Shown: piece after piece, positions 59,801-64,000 of the stretch
Layout: the number at the start of each line of letters is the position of its first letter
How positions within the stretch are numbered: the first letter of the stretch is position 1
DNA from: Aphrocallistes beatrix
Taxonomy: Eukaryota; Porifera; Hexactinellida; Sceptrulophora; Aphrocallistidae
Reading direction: 5' to 3'
NCBI GenBank assembly: GCA_963281255.1
Contig: OY725495.1
Coordinates: 4,898,001 to 4,962,000 of the forward strand
Length of the DNA stretch: 64,000 nucleotides
Notes under the pieces: generated by a model
The model's input: only the letters and a program-made list of their open reading frames with translations
The model's database searches: none
Told to the model about the DNA's origin: nothing
Made by a program: the position numbers and the translations under genes

Positions 59801-61133
59801 GGAGGGGGGCGGGATCAGCTGACCGTAGCCGCGCCGGGCTTCCTCCGAATACCACTAAAACCTCCGTCAACTCACGCCACTTCTATTTTTAGCACGGATC
59901 AGCTGATCCTGATACGCAGTAACTCACCTCGAGAAAAGAGGCGCCATAATCAACTTCCCCCAGCGCCTCCTGAGTTGGTTTCCCCGCCTCCAGTGTCACC
60001 AGCATTCCTAGCGCATTCCTATGCTCCATAACCGTATCCAACCAGCGCCGCAGAACCTTCCCCCGCTCATACCCTGATTTCCCCGCCCAATCTTCCTGCG
60101 CCCGCGCTGCTGCCGAGACGGCCTCCCTCGCCTCGCTCCGACCCATCGCAGCCACCGACCCGACGCTCTCCTCAGTGGCGGGGTTTGTCACCTGGAACTG
60201 TCGGCTGGCGCCCACCCACTCTCCGTTGATGTACCCCTTCGACTTCACGAGGTGTGAAACCGAGCTCAGTGCGCGCTGCATTCCGATCTATGCCTAGAAA
60301 CAGTGGATTAGTTTGTGTGACAATTCGGGCGTAGTAGTACGTAGTTCTAATGGATATTTTAACACAATTGAAGATTGCACCAATAATTCTAGTAATTGGC
60401 TGTGTATATCTATCACACGATTCACATCGAAGCACTGTCAGGTGACCATTCATGGGTACAGCACAGTTCATGGGTACAATACAGTTCATGGGTTCAATAT
60501 ATTTGTAGAATATCGACGGAGTCCCTCCCCCACCGTCCCCCTGACCCGGTTCAAGTCCCCCACACAGTTGGCATTCCCCACCGCCACCTCTCCCCTGGTT
60601 GCGCCGAGGGACTCCTCGCCTCTGAACGTCGACATTCTGAAGATCACCACGACCCGGAGTCGGTACGTGGAGGAGATGGAGAGGAGGCAGAGTATGTCCT
60701 CTCCGCCCGCCCGCACCCCCACACCCCAGGACACCGCTGACTCATCAGGTAGGTAGCTCACTCCGCCGCAGGAATTAGGACGTGAAACCCCAAATCATCT
60801 TGTCATGGTTCAATTTTAAATTTATTGCACACTGCACTTAATAGCGCAAGATTTTGTCAGATTCAGTTTCGAGTGTGCCACTTTATTGTGTCCTCTGATG
60901 GTGTCTGCAGAGTACTTGCAGATACCATATAAGGACTGCAGTATATTTTCGAGCTAGACAGCTGGTGTTCATATCGGAGTGTTAGTAACGTACTCAGTTG
61001 GTTTTATTCGCGGTTGTTAGAACCCACGGCGCTCCAAGCTGTTCCCTGCTCCCAGTCTGATTGGACAAGAACAGGCGCCAGTTCTCCTCAGACTCCGCTC
61101 GAGCGAATGACCAGTCCCCGCCAGCTCATTCAG
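56851..61133 (+). CDS. Unrecognised Ser/Pro-rich protein, host of the SSADH gene
   Basis: Five phase-consistent exons: 56851-57025, 57702-57819, 57876-58003, 60509-60748 and 61021-61133, giving 258 residues before an open end. The final exon is uncertain. One option is a tiny exon at 61565-61573 ending HV-stop; reading through the donor gives a stop at 61241. The N-terminus is helical (LEALSEDQVDQLMEQLVLAK); the middle has an acidic, conserved-looking block EILDDFYRENIAPDLSEEEW followed by FRHSELQKRMRIADWLRI; the rest is Ser/Pro-rich. I do not recognise the family. Intron 3 (58004-60508) contains a complete antisense aldehyde dehydrogenase gene. The match of phases across that 2.5-kb intron is the evidence for one gene. 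Confidence 0.7.
57206..57293. mobile_element. Short palindromic MITE in intron 1 of the Ser/Pro-rich gene
   Basis: 88 bp with ends CCACCATACACTATGCAACA and CAAGTTGTATCGTGTATGGT-type complement. No target duplication resolved. Confidence 0.7.
58061..60281 (-). CDS. ALDH5A1: Succinate-semialdehyde dehydrogenase
   Basis: Exons 59928-60281, 59500-59854, 59133-59452, 58707-58916 and 58061-58288, phases consistent, 488 residues. It carries ALDH hallmarks: PWNFP-type SWNFP, SFTGS at the NAD site, general base Glu259 in LLELGG, and nucleophile Cys293 in FRNNGQTC. VNEALISS and PFGGVKESGTGREG are characteristic of SSADH (human GVNEGLISS, PFGGVKQSGLGREG). It oxidises succinate semialdehyde to succinate with NAD in the GABA shunt, in mitochondria. 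The N-terminus MQRALSSVSHLVKS is a short, basic, amphipathic candidate for mitochondrial import, much shorter than the human presequence. The gene lies antisense in an intron of the Ser/Pro-rich gene. Intron 4 (58289-58706) holds a MITE. Confidence 0.95.
58479..58622. mobile_element. MITE family M copy in SSADH intron 4
   Basis: 144 bp, TGGTGGAAATGGTTCAC to CGAACCATTTCCGC; inverted relative to 5487-5650. Confidence 0.78.
60450..60498. repeat. Short tandem repeat upstream of SSADH
   Basis: Nearly three copies of CATGGGTACA(G/A)CACAGTT-like units, in the host intron just before exon 4 of the Ser/Pro-rich gene. Confidence 0.7.
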
Positions 61134-62187
61134 GTGAGTCCCGTCAGCTGCCAGGAACCGACCCCGTTCTTGACACCTCTCGCATCCAATAATTATTCTA
61201 ATATTCTTATTACTGTGATGGGCAACAATCGACTCGGTTAGAATAGGTCAGGCGGAGATTAGTCCCACTGACTCCTCAAAATTCCAACAACGTAGCTACG
61301 ATACACTTTAACATATTTGCTGAGTAATGCTAATAATCGAATGACGGAGTGTCTCTACAAACTATGTGATTGCGGTGATTTATTAAATTCTCACTTCTTC
61401 GCAAGGAGCGTTGCGCAATCAGAAAATAGCTCTGCACGAGTTTCATTCCTGTCCAGGAATTCACTGTTACTCAGCAGAAACTCTCGCACAGAACTTGGTA
61501 GAACATCAAACTGACTATTTATAGTTTCTCCTAATTGTGTCTATTCAGCTTTTTTGTTGCGTAGCATGTGTGAGTCGTCTAATGCAATGATTGCATTCAA
61601 AACTATTCTCTTGCAAGAATCTCTAAGATTTCTGTGGTCGTAATAGCTGCATAATTATATATTGCGCTGAGTAACGTAGACTCAATCTCTCCAGCATGTC
61701 CGAGACTTTGTAATTCTTACGACTACTTATATAGGAGAATCATTGAAGTCCATTGCAGTAGGACAATCTATCGAGATGATTACCTAGAAATTATCGGCTA
61801 AGTCTGCTATTCAATTCAGTATTGGAATGATTCACTGGGATTTGCACTGAAATAACTGTGACTTGATGCAGAATATTGAGAGGACAAATTGCATACTTTA
61901 TTTTTAGAATTTATATTCGAATCTCAACAATGCTAATTCTGTCTGCGTAATCAAATTAGAGTAAATCATTCGCTTCTTGCTAAACATTTTGGAGGGACTT
62001 CCCGCATTTCCACTCTTCTATCGAGCTAATTTCCCCGATGTCCCGTTTTTACATAATATTTTTGATTCCTATAACATTTTTGATATGTATAATACATTCC
62101 ATTGGCCCCCCTTGCATCACTACTCAAGTTGGCTGTATGTATGTGTGTGTTTAATGAGTGTCAGTAACTAAGCCTAAAGCGACACAG
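61134..62187. other. Region between the Ser/Pro-rich gene and PSME4
   Basis: It must hold the end of the Ser/Pro-rich gene and the 5' end of PSME4, but neither can be placed with confidence. A pyrimidine-rich acceptor lies at 61563-61564 and a CTATTTATAG word at 61515. TAACTAAG at about 62164-62171 is a good branch point for the 62187 acceptor. Confidence 0.5.
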
Positions 62188-64000
62188 TGGCAGAGTCCCA
62201 AGACAGCCCACAGGCCCGCAGGCCTCCCTTCCAGCAGACGAACCTGTTCCAGCAGCACCTGCCCTACTGGCCGCTGCTGCAGACTCAGATCTGTGACCAC
62301 TTCTCCATTCTGAAGCGGGCGCTGTCGCACGCGATTCAGTTCGACGCGGGCCACACGTGCCAGCGCGTGTTCGCGGAGCTGCTGCAGTTCGTGCGGCGCT
62401 ACCGGCGACACTTCTCCAAGCGCGACCACGTGGCGCTCATCCGCGTCTGCTTCCGCGTAGGCTGCCACGACGTGCTGCCGGGGTACGCGCTCTACGCGTG
62501 TCTCGGGACGCTCTTCGAACTGCTGAGCGCGCACAAACTCCTCTCCCCCTCCGACCTCACGCTCCCCTGGCGTCCGCTCTACCAGCTGTACCTCCGCGTG
62601 AAGAAGGAGTCCCTGCTCATGCGACAGCCCGCCTACTGGGACCTGCTGGACCCCATCGTCCAGCTCATCACCGCCGCCTCCTTCTACTTCCCGCCCGAGG
62701 CCACGCGGGAGATCCTCTCCGAGCTGTACCCCCAGCTGCACCCCTCCCTCTCCTCCAACACCTACACCCACGTGCTGTCCCTGCTCACGGCCTTCCTGCC
62801 GGTGAGCGGCCCACAGGAGACCTGGGGGCTGTGGTTCCACGACGTCACCAGACTCTGGCTCAACTCCGGACCCATCCTGTCCCGCGGGGACGGGAAGGTG
62901 CTGAAACTGCTCGCCCGCTTGGCGCCACACACGGTAGGCCGGGCAGACTGGGCGCCATACTTGCACCAGCTGTTCGACCAGTTGCTGAAGAGTGTCAGCA
63001 TCCCGGTGGGTCCGCACAAACTCCGCTCGCGCACCCTCCTCCCGCCCAAACTCTTCTCCAAGCTGATCGTCTACTCCATCTGCCCGGGCTCCCGTACCCT
63101 GGAGCACCTGGAGCAGCTGATGGGCGCCCTGGAGACCTTCTTCCACCCGTCCAACGACGGGCGCCACCTGAAGAGCCTGCTCTCGCTGCTCACCTCGCTC
63201 GTCTCCGAGTTCATGTACCGGTGCTCCGTGGAGACCGGCACCAAGCCCGTGCCGGCCAGTCTGCGCGTTCCGACGGAGTTTCAGCTGCGCGAGGAGGACG
63301 TGGACGCGTTCGCGCGGGCTCTGCTGCCGTCGCTGCGGCTGGCGCTCTTCACGAAGGAGGAGAAGAACCAGCTGCAGGTGGCCACGGCCCTGGGCGCGCT
63401 CAGCACTCTGCGCCCGCGCCTCTTCGTGCCGCAGGTGATCGAGGAGGCCAAGGAGGCGCTGGTCTCCGTGACGGAGCCGCACCGCCTCACGTCGCTGCTG
63501 GCCTGCCTCTACGCCGTGTCCGCCTGCCTCACCACCGGACAGCCCGACTTCCCCGAGGGCCGCGCGCACGTGGTCCCGCTGCTCACCGCCATCCTGCCCG
63601 GCCTGGACGTGAACGACGCGCTCAAGACGGCGCTCTCGCTGAAGGTGATCACGCAGCTGGTGGCCGGCGTCCCATTGGTGGACTGCTCCGCGCAAGGCGG
63701 GGAGATCGCCGCGCAGACGCGCCTGCTGGAGGACTTCCTGCTGGAGTTCATCGCCAAGATGTTCCACTTCCTGGAGTGCGCCACCACCTTCATGACGCTG
63801 GGCGAGCTGGAGGGGATGCAGACGGGGCCGCACATCCACACGGTGGAGGCGGGCATGTCTCTGCAGTCCAGCGTCGTGATGCTCTTCCCCTTCAGCCTCT
63901 CCGTCCTGCTCTCCTCCTGCCCGCGCCCGCTCTTCCACACCGCCGTGCGCAAGATCTTCCAGCTCACCACCGGCATGTGCGGCTCCATCGACAAGCCCGG
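62188..64000 (+). CDS. PSME4: Proteasome activator PA200 (PSME4/Blm10), N-terminal part
   Basis: One long exon open from a splice acceptor at 62187 to the window end, about 604 codons of a protein that is 1843 residues in human. It follows human PSME4 in order: HFSKRDHVALIRV, LPWRPLYQLYLRV, YFPPEATREILSEL, FHPSNDGRHLKSLLSLL, LTEPH-like VTEPHRLTSLLACLYAVSA and PLVDCS. PA200 caps the 20S proteasome and favours ubiquitin-independent degradation, for example of acetylated histones. No in-frame ATG exists before the homologous region. If the acceptor ACACAG|TG is used and the preceding exon ends in A, the junction makes ATG and a start MAESQDSPQ. An alternative is a longer protein spliced from 61133. 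The 3' end lies outside the window. Confidence 0.93.

Noticed and set aside
62151-63938. Minus-strand open frame of 595 codons opposite PSME4
   Set aside because: It is the antisense shadow of a GC-rich coding exon. The plus-strand frame matches PSME4 throughout, while the minus frame is low-complexity Glu/Arg/Gln-rich.

Overview
The window reads as chromosomal DNA of an invertebrate animal, probably a bilaterian; I cannot fix the phylum. The genes are split by GT-AG introns, many only 50-70 nt long. Exons are GC-rich and the rest is AT-rich and full of small DNA transposons. The proteins are animal-specific (DEG/ENaC channel, GAB-type adaptor, CH-PDZ-LIM protein, MALT1-type Ig domains). I saw no operon, rRNA gene, tRNA gene, CRISPR array, retroviral remnant or reverse transcriptase.

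Left part, about 1-33 kb, is gene-poor and repeat-rich. It holds a secreted protein with four W-centred repeats (3118-4945, +), a Rab-like GTPase (5838-7949, -), four intronless genes for cysteine-poor tandem Ig proteins resembling the Ig pair of MALT1 (15286 +, 20699 -, 25122 -, 28702 -), and a CDC34/UBE2R ubiquitin-conjugating enzyme (28032-32740, -) with one Ig gene inside its third intron. Two Ig genes sit in an inverted duplication. The other two are near-identical only across their coding regions. Gene fragments (a UBE2R 3' end beside the Rab gene, a Rab exon beside UBE2R) point to older local duplications followed by loss.

Right part, about 33-64 kb, is gene-dense. On the minus strand lie a small protein with three paxillin-like LD motifs (33482-34491), a GAB-like PH adaptor (36300-39512) and protein phosphatase inhibitor 2 (40096-40566). 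A 17-exon LIMCH1/LMO7-like gene follows (44997-53738, +), with a complete DEG/ENaC channel gene antisense inside its first intron (45121-47688). Next come SLC66A2 (53906-54583, -), a CAP-Gly protein (55222-56727, +), an unrecognised Ser/Pro-rich protein (from 56851, +) whose intron contains a complete antisense succinate-semialdehyde dehydrogenase gene (58061-60281), and the first part of PSME4/PA200 (62188 to window end, +).

For each multi-exon gene whose whole coding region I modelled (all but the Ser/Pro-rich gene and PSME4), the exon lengths sum to a whole number of codons with matching splice phases, so these models are firm. They were nevertheless read by eye.

Mobile DNA is dominated by short non-autonomous elements: several TA-flanked pogo/Tigger-like MITE families, hAT-like elements with readable 8-bp target duplications, and a Helitron-like family with A|TC...CTTG|T boundaries. 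Several nested insertions show exact empty sites. Possible shared biology: LIMCH1/LMO7, the LD-motif protein and the GAB-like adaptor are all of types known from adhesion or receptor-kinase signalling, but nothing here proves that they act together.
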